Source of the DNA: Frondihabitans australicus
GTDB taxonomy: Bacteria; Actinomycetota; Actinomycetes; Actinomycetales; Microbacteriaceae
Direction of reading: 5' to 3'
NCBI RefSeq assembly: GCF_003634555.1
Contig: NZ_RBKS01000001.1
Coordinates: 186,001-250,000 of the forward strand
Length of the DNA stretch: 64,000 bases
The position numbers and the translations under genes are program-made. The notes beneath the pieces were generated by a model. It saw only the letters and a program-made list of their open reading frames with translations. It was not told where the DNA came from and made no database searches. Numbering within the stretch: the first letter of the stretch is position 1; every line of letters begins with the position of its first letter. Shown here piece after piece: positions 53,041 to 64,000 of the stretch.

Positions 53041-55653
53041 GTGGTCACCGCCCTGTATCGCCGTTACCGGCCAGAGAACTTCGCCGAGCTCATCGGCCAG
53101 AATCAGGTGACCGATCCGCTGCGCACCGCCCTCCGCACGAACCGCGTCAACCACGCCTACCTTTTCTCGGGGCCGCGCGGCTGCGGCAAGACGACGTCGG
53201 CCCGGATCCTGGCGCGCTGCCTCAACTGCGCCGAGGGCCCGACCGACACCCCCTGCGGCGTGTGCCCGAGCTGCGTCGAGCTGTCGCGCGGCGGTTCCGG
53301 CTCGCTCGACGTCATCGAGATCGACGCCGCCAGCCACAACGGCGTCGACGACGCCCGCGACCTCCGCGACCGCGCGATCTTCGCCCCGGCTCGCGATCGC
53401 TACAAGATCTTCATCCTCGACGAGGCGCACATGGTCACGCCGCAGGGGTTCAACGCCCTGCTCAAGATCGTCGAAGAGCCGCCCGAGCACGTCAAGTTCA
53501 TCTTCGCGACGACCGAGCCCGACAAGGTCATCGGCACGATCCGCTCGCGCACCCACCACTACCCGTTCCGCCTCGTGCCGCCGGCGCAGATGCTCGACTA
53601 CGTGCAGCAGCTCTGCGAGTCCGAGGGCGTCTCGGCGGCGCCCGGCGTCCTGCCGCTCGTCGTCCGGGCCGGCGGTGGCTCGGTGCGCGACACGCTGTCG
53701 CTGCTCGATCAGCTGATCGCCGGCTCCGATGGCGGCGAGGTCCTCTACGAGACCGCCGTGGCCCTCCTCGGCTACACGCACGCCTCGCTCCTCGACGGCG
53801 TGGTGGACGCCCTCGGCGCCCACGACGGCGCCGCGGCGTTCGCCTCCGTCGACCGCGTCATCCAGACCGGTCAAGACCCCCGGCGCTTCGTCGAAGACCT
53901 CCTCGAGCGCCTCCGCGACCTCATCGTCGTCGGCGCGACCACCGACGGCGCCGCAGCCGTCCTCCGCGGCATCACGCCCGAAGAGCTCGAGCACCTGTCG
54001 CGCCAGTCGCACGCCTTCGGTGCCGCCGAGCTCTCGCGGTCGGCCGACGTCGTCAACCGCGCCCTGACCGAGATGACCGGCGCGACCTCCCCCCGTCTCC
54101 ACCTCGAGCTCATGATCGCCCGTGTCCTCGTGCCGGAGGCCGACGAGTCCGAGCGCGGCGCCCTGGCGCGCGTCGAGCGGCTCGAGCGCCGTGTCGGGGT
54201 CAACGGGTCCGCCGGGTCGGTCGGTTCCGCCGGGCCGGTCGGCGGCGGAGCGCTCGGCGGCGGGGCGGTCGGTTCCGTTGGGCCGGTCAGCGGCGGTGCT
54301 GCCACGACGCCCGCGGGCGGCGCGCTCGCCGGTGCCACGGCCGCTCCCGTGCGCGCACCCGAGCAGCGGAGCACCGCTGCCCCCGCGACATCCGCGGCCG
54401 AGGCGGCTCCCGCGGCGACGGCGTCGTCGTCCGATCCCGCGACCGCGGCGGCCGCCTGGGCGGCGCACGCGCCGTCGGCTTCCGCCGGTGCCGGGCAGCA
54501 GGCCGTGGCACCCGCCTCGGCCGAGCGGTCGACGTCGTCTCCCGAGCCCGCGACTGCCGCCGCCGAGCAGTCGCCGGCAGGGGCTGAGAAGTCGGGCGGA
54601 GCGGCCGGAGGGTCGGCCACGGCGGGCTCGGGCGCGGCTCCTGCGCCCTCCGCAGCCGCAGGCCCGGTCAGCGTCGAACAGCTGCGCGACGCGTGGCCCG
54701 AGATCCTCGAGATCGTCGAGCGCGAGAAGCTCGCGGCGTGGATGGTCGTGATGACCGCCACCGTGCGCGCCTTCGCTGACGAGGTGCTGACCCTGACGTT
54801 CCCGAGCGCGAACGATGTCGAGCTGTTCAAGAAGCCCGCAGGAGGGGGCGAGGGCGTCAGCGAGTACCTCCGCCGGGCCATCCAGCAGCTGCTCGGAGTG
54901 CGGGTGAAGTACATCGCCCGAGTCGAGCGGCCCGACGACCCGCCCGTCGCGGCCTCCGCCGCGGCTGTGCCGGACGTCGCTGCCACGCCGGACGACGCGC
55001 CTGCTGCGAACGCCGTTGCCACGCCGGATGCCGCGCCTGCGACGAGCGCCTCCGCGCCCGTGGCCGCTGCGGCACCCGCCGCACCGCCCGCGGCCTCGCC
55101 TGCGACGCCCGCACCCACGAGTGCGCCGGCATCCGCTGGAGCCTCGGCATCGAGGCCGGCCGCCGAGCCGTCCTCGGCCGCGCCGTCCGCCGGCCGCCCC
55201 GCGCCGCAGGCCGCCGCCCGGCCGGCTCCCGCAGGGCCGGCCCCCGCGCAGCCCGCGGCGCCCACGACGAGCTGGGAGGTCGCGCAGATCCCTCAGTCGC
55301 CGCCGCCCGAGCCCGACGAGCCCGAGTACATCACCGAGGAGCCTCCGGGAGGGGCGCCGGTCTACGACTCCGAGCCGGCTGACGCCGGTGGTGCGGGTGT
55401 CGCCGCTCCTGCGCCCGCGACCTCGCCGAGCAGCGTCGCGAGCCCAGCGGGGCCCGCTGCAGCGGCGCCCCCCGCGCCCGTCGCCGTGACCGCCCCGCCG
55501 GCCGCTCCACGCGGCAACCCGGCCCGCGGCATCGCGCCCGGCTCGCGGTACGGCGAGGCCGTCGTGCGCGAGATCCTCGGGGCGCAGTTCATCCACGAAG
55601 AGACGATCGCACCGAAGGTGACGCCGCAGGCGCCGCCGACCGAGGGGGCCTGA
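53041..55653 (+). CDS. dnaX: DNA polymerase III subunits gamma/tau
   Basis: An 870-residue clamp-loader ATPase. It begins [13 protein letters not shown], with Walker [15 protein letters not shown], a zinc module CLNC...[23 protein letters not shown] and the sensor [16 protein letters not shown]. Domain III ends near 380. Beyond lie Ala/Pro/Gly-rich linkers (about 385-545 and 645-840) around a tau-like fold ([19 protein letters not shown]). It loads the beta clamp and ties polymerase to helicase. The GTG start is chosen because the frame before it encodes basic, non-conserved sequence over the promoter. recR follows one base after its stop. Confidence 0.96.
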   Translation: MVTALYRRYRPENFAELIGQNQVTDPLRTALRTNRVNHAYLFSGPRGCGKTTSARILARCLNCAEGPTDTPCGVCPSCVELSRGGSGSLDVIEIDAASHNGVDDARDLRDRAIFAPARDRYKIFILDEAHMVTPQGFNALLKIVEEPPEHVKFIFATTEPDKVIGTIRSRTHHYPFRLVPPAQMLDYVQQLCESEGVSAAPGVLPLVVRAGGGSVRDTLSLLDQLIAGSDGGEVLYETAVALLGYTHASLLDGVVDALGAHDGAAAFASVDRVIQTGQDPRRFVEDLLERLRDLIVVGATTDGAAAVLRGITPEELEHLSRQSHAFGAAELSRSADVVNRALTEMTGATSPRLHLELMIARVLVPEADESERGALARVERLERRVGVNGSAGSVGSAGPVGGGALGGGAVGSVGPVSGGAATTPAGGALAGATAAPVRAPEQRSTAAPATSAAEAAPAATASSSDPATAAAAWAAHAPSASAGAGQQAVAPASAERSTSSPEPATAAAEQSPAGAEKSGGAAGGSATAGSGAAPAPSAAAGPVSVEQLRDAWPEILEIVEREKLAAWMVVMTATVRAFADEVLTLTFPSANDVELFKKPAGGGEGVSEYLRRAIQQLLGVRVKYIARVERPDDPPVAASAAAVPDVAATPDDAPAANAVATPDAAPATSASAPVAAAAPAAPPAASPATPAPTSAPASAGASASRPAAEPSSAAPSAGRPAPQAAARPAPAGPAPAQPAAPTTSWEVAQIPQSPPPEPDEPEYITEEPPGGAPVYDSEPADAGGAGVAAPAPATSPSSVASPAGPAAAAPPAPVAVTAPPAAPRGNPARGIAPGSRYGEAVVREILGAQFIHEETIAPKVTPQAPPTEGA

Positions 55654-55654
55654 G

Positions 55655-56254
55655 ATGTACGAGGGCATCGTGCAAGACCTCATCGACGAGTTCGGCCGCC
55701 TGCCCGGGATCGGGCCGAAGTCGGCTCAGCGGATCGCGTTCCACATCCTGCAGACCGAGAACTTCGACACGTCGCGCCTGGCCGAACTGCTCGTCGACGT
55801 CAAGACGAAGGTGCGCTTCTGCGAGATCTGCGGCAACGTCACCGAAGAGACGACCTGCTCGATCTGCCGAGACCCGCGCCGGTCGCCGGCCGTGATCTGC
55901 GTGGTCGAAGAGGCGAAAGACGTCCAGGCGATCGAGCGCACCCGCGAGTTCCGCGGGCTCTACCACGTGCTCGGCGGCGCGATCAGCCCGATCGACGGAA
56001 TCGGGCCCGACGACCTCCGGATCCGCCAGCTGGTGCAGCGTCTCGCCGACGACACCGTGCAGGAGGTGATCATCGCGACCGACCCCAACCTCGAGGGCGA
56101 GGCGACCGCGACCTACCTCTCGCGCATGCTCGCGCCGTTCGGACTGCGGGTCACGAGGCTCGCGTCGGGGCTGCCCGTCGGCGGCGACCTCGAGTACGCC
56201 GACGAGGTCACGCTCGGTCGCGCTTTCGAGGGCCGGCGGCTCGTCAGCGAGTAG
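55655..56254 (+). CDS. recR: Recombination mediator protein RecR
   Basis: A 199-residue protein: helix-hairpin-helix ([18 protein letters not shown]), a four-Cys zinc finger ([16 protein letters not shown]) and a Toprim domain ([30 protein letters not shown]). It works with RecF/RecO to load RecA at gaps. It starts immediately after dnaX and is translationally coupled. Its last 10 codons and stop are tandemly duplicated; the second copy ends in TAA at 56282-56284 in the same frame. Confidence 0.97.
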   Translation: MYEGIVQDLIDEFGRLPGIGPKSAQRIAFHILQTENFDTSRLAELLVDVKTKVRFCEICGNVTEETTCSICRDPRRSPAVICVVEEAKDVQAIERTREFRGLYHVLGGAISPIDGIGPDDLRIRQLVQRLADDTVQEVIIATDPNLEGEATATYLSRMLAPFGLRVTRLASGLPVGGDLEYADEVTLGRAFEGRRLVSE

Positions 56255-56279
56255 TCCGAGGGGCGGCGGCTCGTCAGCG
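56235..56279 (+). repeat. 30-bp tandem duplication of the recR tail
   Basis: GGCGGCTCGTCAGCG repeats at 56235-56249 and 56265-56279. The whole 30-base unit matches at about 25 positions and both copies end in an in-frame stop, so readthrough would add SEGRRLVSG. Confidence 0.75.
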
Positions 56280-56297
56280 GATAAGCCGGGGGCCGTC

Positions 56298-59081
<2,784 letters not shown>

Positions 59082-59193
59082 CACCCGGCCGCGACGCGAG
59101 GCGCCTGACGCCGAGCGCCGTGAACACCGCGGCGACATCTCGTCGTCGAGAGACCCCCGCCTCTCCAGCAGACGTCCAGCGGGCACCCGGCCA

Positions 59194-59199
59194 TAGACT
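59194..59199 (+). promoter_or_regulatory. -10 element of mqo
   Basis: TAGACT ends 6 bases before the GTG start; leaderless. Confidence 0.6.
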
Positions 59200-59205
59200 T
59201 GACCG

Positions 59206-60687
59206 GTGACTGCTGCAACGGAGCCCATCGACGTCGCCCTGATCGGCGGCGGAATCATGTCCGCGACCCTCGGCACGCTGCTCAAGCAGCTCCAGCCCGA
59301 CTGGTCGATCCGCGTCTACGAGGCGCTCAACGACGTGGCGCAGGAGAGCAGCAATCCCTGGAACAACGCGGGCACCGGTCACTCCGCGCTCTGCGAGCTG
59401 AACTACTCGCCCCAGAAGCCCGACGGCTCCATCGACATCACGAGCGCGATCAAGGTCAACGAGCAGTTCCAGGTCTCGCGCCAGTTCTGGTCGTTCATGG
59501 TCGGCCAGGGCTCGCTGCCCGAGCCCGAGCAGTTCATCAACCCGACGCCGCACATGTCGTTCGTCTGGGGTTCGGACAACGTCGAGTACCTCCGCAAGCG
59601 CTTCGAGACGATGCAGGGCCACCCGCTCTTCCAGGGGATGGAGTTCAGCGACGACCCCGAGCAGATCGCGAAGTGGGCGCCGGCGCTGATCCCCGGCCGA
59701 AACAAGGCCCAGCCGATCGCGGCCACGCACATCCTCGCCGGCACCGACGTCGACTTCGGCTCGCTGACCCGCAACCTCTTCTCGTACCTCACCGACAACG
59801 GCGCCGAGCTGCACCTCGGGCACCGCGTCACGAACATCTCGCGCGAGCGCGACCGCACCTGGCGCATCAGCCTCGCGGTGGGCGCGACCGCCGAGCCGCA
59901 GACGGTCCGCGCGCGCTTCGTCTTCGTCGGCGCAGGCGGCGGCGCGCTGAACCTCCTGCAGAAGTCGGGCATCCCCGAGATCCGCGGCTTCGGCGGCTTC
60001 CCCGTGTCGGGCGAGTTCCTCCGCACCGACAACCCCGCGGTCGTGGTGAAGCACCAGGCCAAGGTCTACGGCAAGGCCTCCGTCGGCGCCCCGCCGATGT
60101 CGGTGCCTCACCTCGACACCCGCGTCGTCGACGGCTCGGCGAGCCTCATGTTCGGCCCGTACGCCGGGTTCAGCCCCAAGTTCCTCAAGAGCGGCTCGTA
60201 CCTCGACCTGTTCAAGTCGATCCGCCTGCACAACCTCTACCCGATGATCCGGGTGGCGCTGTCGAACATCGACCTGCTGAAGTACCTCATCAGCCAGCTC
60301 GCCGCATCGAAGCGCACCAAGTTCGACGCCCTCACCGACTTCATGCCCGACGCCGACCCGAAGGACTGGTACCGCATCACCGCCGGCCAGCGCGTCCAGG
60401 TCATCAAGGCCGACAAGGAGAAGGGCGGCGTCCTCCAGTTCGGCACCGAGGTCGTCACCGCGAAAGACGGCTCGATCGCGGGGCTGCTCGGCGCGAGCCC
60501 GGGGGCGTCGACGGCCGTGCCGATCATGCTCACGGTGCTCGAGCGCTGCTTCCCGTCGAAGAAGGCCGAGTGGGCGCCGAAGATCACCGCGATGATCCCG
60601 ACGGCCGGCACCTCTCTCGCCGCCGACGAAAAGAAGGCCGCGAAGACGATGTCCGCGACCGCCGAGGCGCTCCACATCCACGCCTGA
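59206..60687 (+). CDS. mqo: Malate:quinone oxidoreductase
   Basis: A 493-residue FAD enzyme: IDVALIGGGIMSATLGTLLK at the N-terminus, NNAGTGHSALCELNYSP and FVFVGAGGGALNLLQKSG, as in Mqo proteins. It oxidises malate to oxaloacetate at the membrane face and passes electrons to quinone, a TCA-cycle entry to respiration. Leaderless GTG start. No genes are cotranscribed. Confidence 0.97.
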   Translation: MTAATEPIDVALIGGGIMSATLGTLLKQLQPDWSIRVYEALNDVAQESSNPWNNAGTGHSALCELNYSPQKPDGSIDITSAIKVNEQFQVSRQFWSFMVGQGSLPEPEQFINPTPHMSFVWGSDNVEYLRKRFETMQGHPLFQGMEFSDDPEQIAKWAPALIPGRNKAQPIAATHILAGTDVDFGSLTRNLFSYLTDNGAELHLGHRVTNISRERDRTWRISLAVGATAEPQTVRARFVFVGAGGGALNLLQKSGIPEIRGFGGFPVSGEFLRTDNPAVVVKHQAKVYGKASVGAPPMSVPHLDTRVVDGSASLMFGPYAGFSPKFLKSGSYLDLFKSIRLHNLYPMIRVALSNIDLLKYLISQLAASKRTKFDALTDFMPDADPKDWYRITAGQRVQVIKADKEKGGVLQFGTEVVTAKDGSIAGLLGASPGASTAVPIMLTVLERCFPSKKAEWAPKITAMIPTAGTSLAADEKKAAKTMSATAEALHIHA

Positions 60688-60992
60688 CCTCCCCGGCCTC
60701 AGGTCGCAGGAGCCCGGCGCACGCGCCCTCCACGCCACGCCCGCGCGCCTCGGCAACGGTTGTCGTCATCCGTGCCGCGCGAGGGATATGATCACCTCTG
60801 GACCGCTTTCGGGGCACAAAAACTGCCCTGAGGGGGGTTCGAGACCGATCTGTCCCCTGATATCGGGGTACACGACAAGTCGATGATTTGGCATACTTCC
60901 AGTACGCCACGGTGTCGTCCCACGCGACGCCGACGATCCACACCGCGTCGTCGACCCGACGGCGCGCTGACGACCGGAGAGAAGGAGGGCTC
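60688..60992. other. 305-base leader and promoter region before the kinase operon
   Basis: Holds TATGAT at 60787-60792, a small hairpin GGGCA/TGCCC (60812-60828), CCCC-TGATATC-GGGG near 60855-60869, two GGGG(T/C)ACA motifs (60811 and 60866) and TTGGCA at 60888-60893. No coding frame with a convincing start is seen. Confidence 0.5.
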
Positions 60993-62252
60993 GTGCTGCT
61001 CGGGCTCCCCAGCCATCTCGCTCCGCAGAGCTCCTCCCGCGCCATCGCCCGGGCGTGTCACGCGATCGCCACCGTCCTCCTCGTCGCTGCGACCGTCATC
61101 CTGGTCGCCGCGCAGATCACGAACCCGGCGCTCATTCTCTGGCCCGCCATGGTGGCGCTCGTCCCGATGCTGGCGCTCCTCCTCGTCGTGGAGCGGGTGC
61201 GCTCGACCGTCTCGACGATCGCCTACCTCGTCGTCGGCGCCGCGGCCGTCTACGTCTACGCCGTCACCGCGCTGGCCCAGTTCAGCTGGATCACGTCCTC
61301 CGACGCGTTCACGATCTCCCTGCCGAAGCTGGCCCTCGTCATGGTCGGCGGGTCGGGTCTCCGCGCTCGCCGCGGGCCCCTCTGGGCGACGTTCGGCCTG
61401 GTCGCGGGCGAGGTCGCGACGCAGATCGCGACCTGGCAGGCCGGCGCGACCCCGCGCATCGACGCCACGACCCTCCTCGGCTACGTCCTCATCGTGGCGA
61501 CGATGGGCGGCTCGCTCATCGCGCGCGACCGCGCCCGCCGCGTCCAGCCGAACCTCCACCGCGCGGCGCGCGACGAGCAGGTCTCCGAGGTGCGGCACGA
61601 GATCGAGCAGCAGGCCTCCGCCCTCGTCCACGACACCGTGCTGAGCCACCTCGCCGCGATCTCGGTCGCCGCCGACGGTCGTCTCGACCCGTCGCTCGCC
61701 GCCGACATCCAGCGCGACCTCGAGGTCATCGTCGGTCAGGAGTGGCTGCACGAGAGCGTGGCCGACGCGTCGCACGTGCAGGGGGAGTGGGAGGCGAGTG
61801 AGCTGCATCGCGCGGTCGAGCAGGCCGAGGCGCAGGGGCTCGACGTGAGCGTGACGGGGGATGTCTCGGCTCCTGCGCGCCTGGCTCCTGCGGTCGCCCG
61901 CGCCCTGTCGCTGGCCGTCGCCCAGTGCTTCTCGAACGTTCTGCGCCATGCGGGCACGAAGCAGGCCGAGCTCGTGCTGCTCGCGAGCGACAGCGACGTG
62001 TCGGTCATGGTGATCGACAACGGGGTCGGGTTCGACGAGTCGAAGACGGGTGCGGATCGCCTCGGCGTGAAGAACTCGATCCGGGGCCGGATCGAGCGGG
62101 TCGGCGGCACGGTGCAGATCTGGTCGTCGCCGGGCAGCGGCACCTCGGTCATGTTCGGCCTGCCCGTGGGCGCACCCGGCGTGGTGGCCGCGGGCCCGCG
62201 GGGCGCCGAGCGCAGCGAGCTCGAGCGTGATCGCCCGGAAGACGCCGCGTGA
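60993..62252 (+). CDS. NarL-type sensor histidine kinase
   Basis: A 419-residue membrane kinase. Several N-terminal helices (about 20-165) precede a short dimerisation region with His213 in LVHDTVLSHLAAIS and an ATPase domain: N box CFSNVLRHAG, MVIDNGVGFDE and IWSSPGSGTSVMF. This matches kinases paired with NarL/LuxR-type regulators. The GTG start is preceded by AAGGAGG at 4 bases; an earlier TTG in the same frame is less likely. It overlaps the next gene by GTGA. Confidence 0.88.
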   Translation: MLLGLPSHLAPQSSSRAIARACHAIATVLLVAATVILVAAQITNPALILWPAMVALVPMLALLLVVERVRSTVSTIAYLVVGAAAVYVYAVTALAQFSWITSSDAFTISLPKLALVMVGGSGLRARRGPLWATFGLVAGEVATQIATWQAGATPRIDATTLLGYVLIVATMGGSLIARDRARRVQPNLHRAARDEQVSEVRHEIEQQASALVHDTVLSHLAAISVAADGRLDPSLAADIQRDLEVIVGQEWLHESVADASHVQGEWEASELHRAVEQAEAQGLDVSVTGDVSAPARLAPAVARALSLAVAQCFSNVLRHAGTKQAELVLLASDSDVSVMVIDNGVGFDESKTGADRLGVKNSIRGRIERVGGTVQIWSSPGSGTSVMFGLPVGAPGVVAAGPRGAERSELERDRPEDAA

Positions 62253-63394
62253 GCATCCGCGAGTCGACCGCCCAGCAGACCGACCCGCTGGGCGCCCTCA
62301 ATCAGAGGCCCATCACCGTCGTCATCGCGCTCTTCGCCGTGGTGCTGGCGGCGGGTCGCACCGTCGTCGACCACGACGCCGGCGCCGACGTGCCGCTCGC
62401 GGTCCTCGCCGTGGCGCTCGTGATGGTGGCCGCAGGAGTCATGGTGCGGGCGTCGAGTCCGTTCCGCGCGCCCTTCACCCGGCGCAGCTTCGGAGTCATC
62501 GCCGCCGCCGGCACGCTGGCCCTCGTGGTCGAGGGCGTGTCGACCTACCGCCACGACCTCTACGTCCACGACGACTGGGGCGGCGCCGTCCTCGGCCTGC
62601 TGCTGCTCTCGTGCGCGCCGTTCCGCCCCGGCCGCGATCTGGCCGTGGCCACCGGCGTCGGCGCCGTCGTCCAGGCCGTGGTCGTCGTGGCCGAGATCCC
62701 GTACTTCGCGACCCCCGCGCCTCCCGTCCTCTTCCTCGTCGTCGGCATCACGCCCGTGATCGCGCTCGGCGTCGGCGCGGCGGTCTACGCGGCGACGTTC
62801 GTGCACCTCGTGCGCCTGTGGCTCGAGAGGGCCTCCGCGCTCACCGTCGACGCGGCGCGCGAGATGCGACCGGGCATCGCGCGATCGGTGCAGCAGGATC
62901 GCGTGACCGGCCTCAACAAAGAGGTCGTCCCGTTCTTCACCGACCTCGTGGCGGGCGGGGAGGTCACCGAGGCCGATCGCCGCCGCGCCACCGAGGTCGC
63001 CACCGCGATCCGTCAGCGCATCGTCGACGAGAGCGACCGGTCGTGGCTCGAGCAGGTGCTGCTCGACGTCTGCCCTCGCGGCGAGGCCGGGACCGTGATC
63101 GACCGCGGGCGCCTGGCGGAGGCCATGACCAGCGACCAGCGAACCGCGATCCGCGCTGTCGTCGGCGCGATGGCGGTCGACCCCGACACCCGGTCGTCGA
63201 GCCTCGGCATCGTCCTGCACGACGACGCGCCGATGGTGCGAGCACTGATCCGGGTCGAGAGCTCGTCGCCCGACGTGGCGATCCGTCAGCACTACGCGCC
63301 GTACTTCGCCGTCTTGCGCATCCTGTTCACCGACCTGCACGTCGACGTGAGCGGTTCGTTCCTCACACTAAGGTTTTCATATGAGCAGCACTGA
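62249..63394 (+). CDS. Unknown membrane protein between kinase and regulator genes
   Basis: A 381-residue protein with an N-terminal block of six helices (about 22-195) and a C-terminal cytosolic part of about 180 residues with ALTVDAAREMRPGIARSVQQ and LHVDVSGSFLTLRF. The layout copies that of the kinase next to it, but no catalytic His or ATP-binding motif is present, so it may be a degenerate partner. It overlaps the genes on both sides, so all three are coupled. No family recognised. Confidence 0.75.
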   Translation: MSIRESTAQQTDPLGALNQRPITVVIALFAVVLAAGRTVVDHDAGADVPLAVLAVALVMVAAGVMVRASSPFRAPFTRRSFGVIAAAGTLALVVEGVSTYRHDLYVHDDWGGAVLGLLLLSCAPFRPGRDLAVATGVGAVVQAVVVVAEIPYFATPAPPVLFLVVGITPVIALGVGAAVYAATFVHLVRLWLERASALTVDAAREMRPGIARSVQQDRVTGLNKEVVPFFTDLVAGGEVTEADRRRATEVATAIRQRIVDESDRSWLEQVLLDVCPRGEAGTVIDRGRLAEAMTSDQRTAIRAVVGAMAVDPDTRSSSLGIVLHDDAPMVRALIRVESSSPDVAIRQHYAPYFAVLRILFTDLHVDVSGSFLTLRFSYEQH

Positions 63395-64000
63395 CCCGAT
63401 TGGCACGAGCAACCTCCGATCGAGCGGCTCTCGCACAGGTTCCGTCGCGTCGTGGAACTCCCTCTCGGCCGAGGCGCCCTCCCAGCGCCGGGTGCGCCTG
63501 GCGATCCTCGACGACCACGAGGTCCTCCTCGACAGCCTGTCGAGCTGGATCAACGTGAACGCCTACGACTTCGACCTCGTCCTGACGGCGCACACCTGGC
63601 TGCAGCTCGTGCACAGCGACAACTTCCCGACCGATCTCGTCTTCCTCGACTTCCAGTTGAAAGAGCCGGTGTCGATCGAGGCGCGCGTCCGCACGTGCCG
63701 CGCAGCGGGGGCGAAGGTCGTCGTGCTCTCCAGCCTCGATACGCGCGAGTCGCGTGAGCGGGCACTCGACGCCGGCGCGAGCGCGTTCCTCTCCAAGGCC
63801 CTGCCGATGCGCGAGGTCATGGACGCCGCGCGTCAAGTGATGGGCGTGGCGCGCGACAGCGCCCCGCAGCGCGACTGGCGTCCGCTGCCCGTGGGCGCGG
63901 CGAACCAGAGCCGCCCCAAGCTCTCCGCCGGCGAGGCGGAGGCGTTCCGGCTCTACGTCTCGGGCTTCTCGACGAACGAGGTCGCCCAGCAGATGAACGT
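63381..64000 (+). CDS. NarL/LuxR-family response regulator, 3' end cut by window
   Basis: The frame is open to the edge; 206 codons are visible. The receiver domain reads RLAILDDHEVLLDSLSSW with the phospho-acceptor Asp90 in LVFLDFQLKEP and the Lys in AFLSKALP. The LuxR-type helix-turn-helix begins with KLSAGEAEAFRLYVSGFSTN and EVAQQMNV before the cut. It overlaps the membrane-protein gene by 14 bases. It is the cognate regulator of the upstream kinase. Start is ATG. Confidence 0.9.
   Translation, partial: MSSTDPIGTSNLRSSGSRTGSVASWNSLSAEAPSQRRVRLAILDDHEVLLDSLSSWINVNAYDFDLVLTAHTWLQLVHSDNFPTDLVFLDFQLKEPVSIEARVRTCRAAGAKVVVLSSLDTRESRERALDAGASAFLSKALPMREVMDAARQVMGVARDSAPQRDWRPLPVGAANQSRPKLSAGEAEAFRLYVSGFSTNEVAQQMN

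Overview
The window is a high-GC actinobacterial chromosome segment. Gene content and order (dnaX-recR-lysC-asd, the rplJ leader, a single-domain SRP RNA, class-E-type LAxTG surface anchoring, many leaderless starts) fit the Micrococcales and most probably a Microbacteriaceae. The family assignment is inference from gene style, not from a database comparison. I see no insertion sequence, integrase, prophage block or CRISPR array. Both ends cut genes: a Pr6Pr-like membrane protein on the left and a NarL-family response regulator on the right.

Layout. 1-2393: Pr6Pr membrane protein, YqaJ-type nuclease and ROK regulator. 2554-10785: a sugar import and oxidation cluster (IolE-like isomerase, lipoprotein binding protein, two permeases, ThuA-like protein, Gfo/Idh/MocA dehydrogenase, LacI regulator, PD40 beta-propeller), with GAAAnTTTC-type palindromes in front of the binding-protein gene. 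10802-15613: MacB/FtsX-type ABC system divergent from an OmpR-type response regulator and sensor kinase. 15620-16725: a DUF559-type nuclease gene enclosed by two related long palindromes. 16741-17933: rplJ-rplL with promoter, leader and attenuator. 18039-24154: short UvrA-like ATPase, LuxR/TPR regulator and ABC exporter. 24279-27909: a membrane receptor with a degenerate class III cyclase domain, overlapping a gene for an MscS-type channel with a C-terminal cyclic-nucleotide-binding-like domain. 27919-30473: cystathionine beta-synthase and cystathionine gamma-synthase/lyase, a transsulfuration pair. 30517-38704: DUF4279 protein, LytR-CpsA-Psr enzyme, TetR and Bcr/CflA-type efflux, HerA-like ATPase, an unknown membrane protein, Hsp15-like protein, a membrane protein and MarR. 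38892-43350: tRNA-Ser(GGA), pta-ackA, an NAD(P)-binding protein and the SRP RNA. 43837-52803: a 2,988-residue surface protein with about 25 Ig-like repeats and a LAYTG anchor. 53041-59081: dnaX, recR, an odd repeat array, lysC, asd. 59206-end: mqo and a histidine kinase / membrane protein / response regulator operon.

The most unusual items are the paired loss of key residues in the cyclase-like receptor and in its channel partner, the palindrome-bracketed nuclease gene, and the intergenic array of GGGAGGA/TCCTCCC motifs between recR and lysC.
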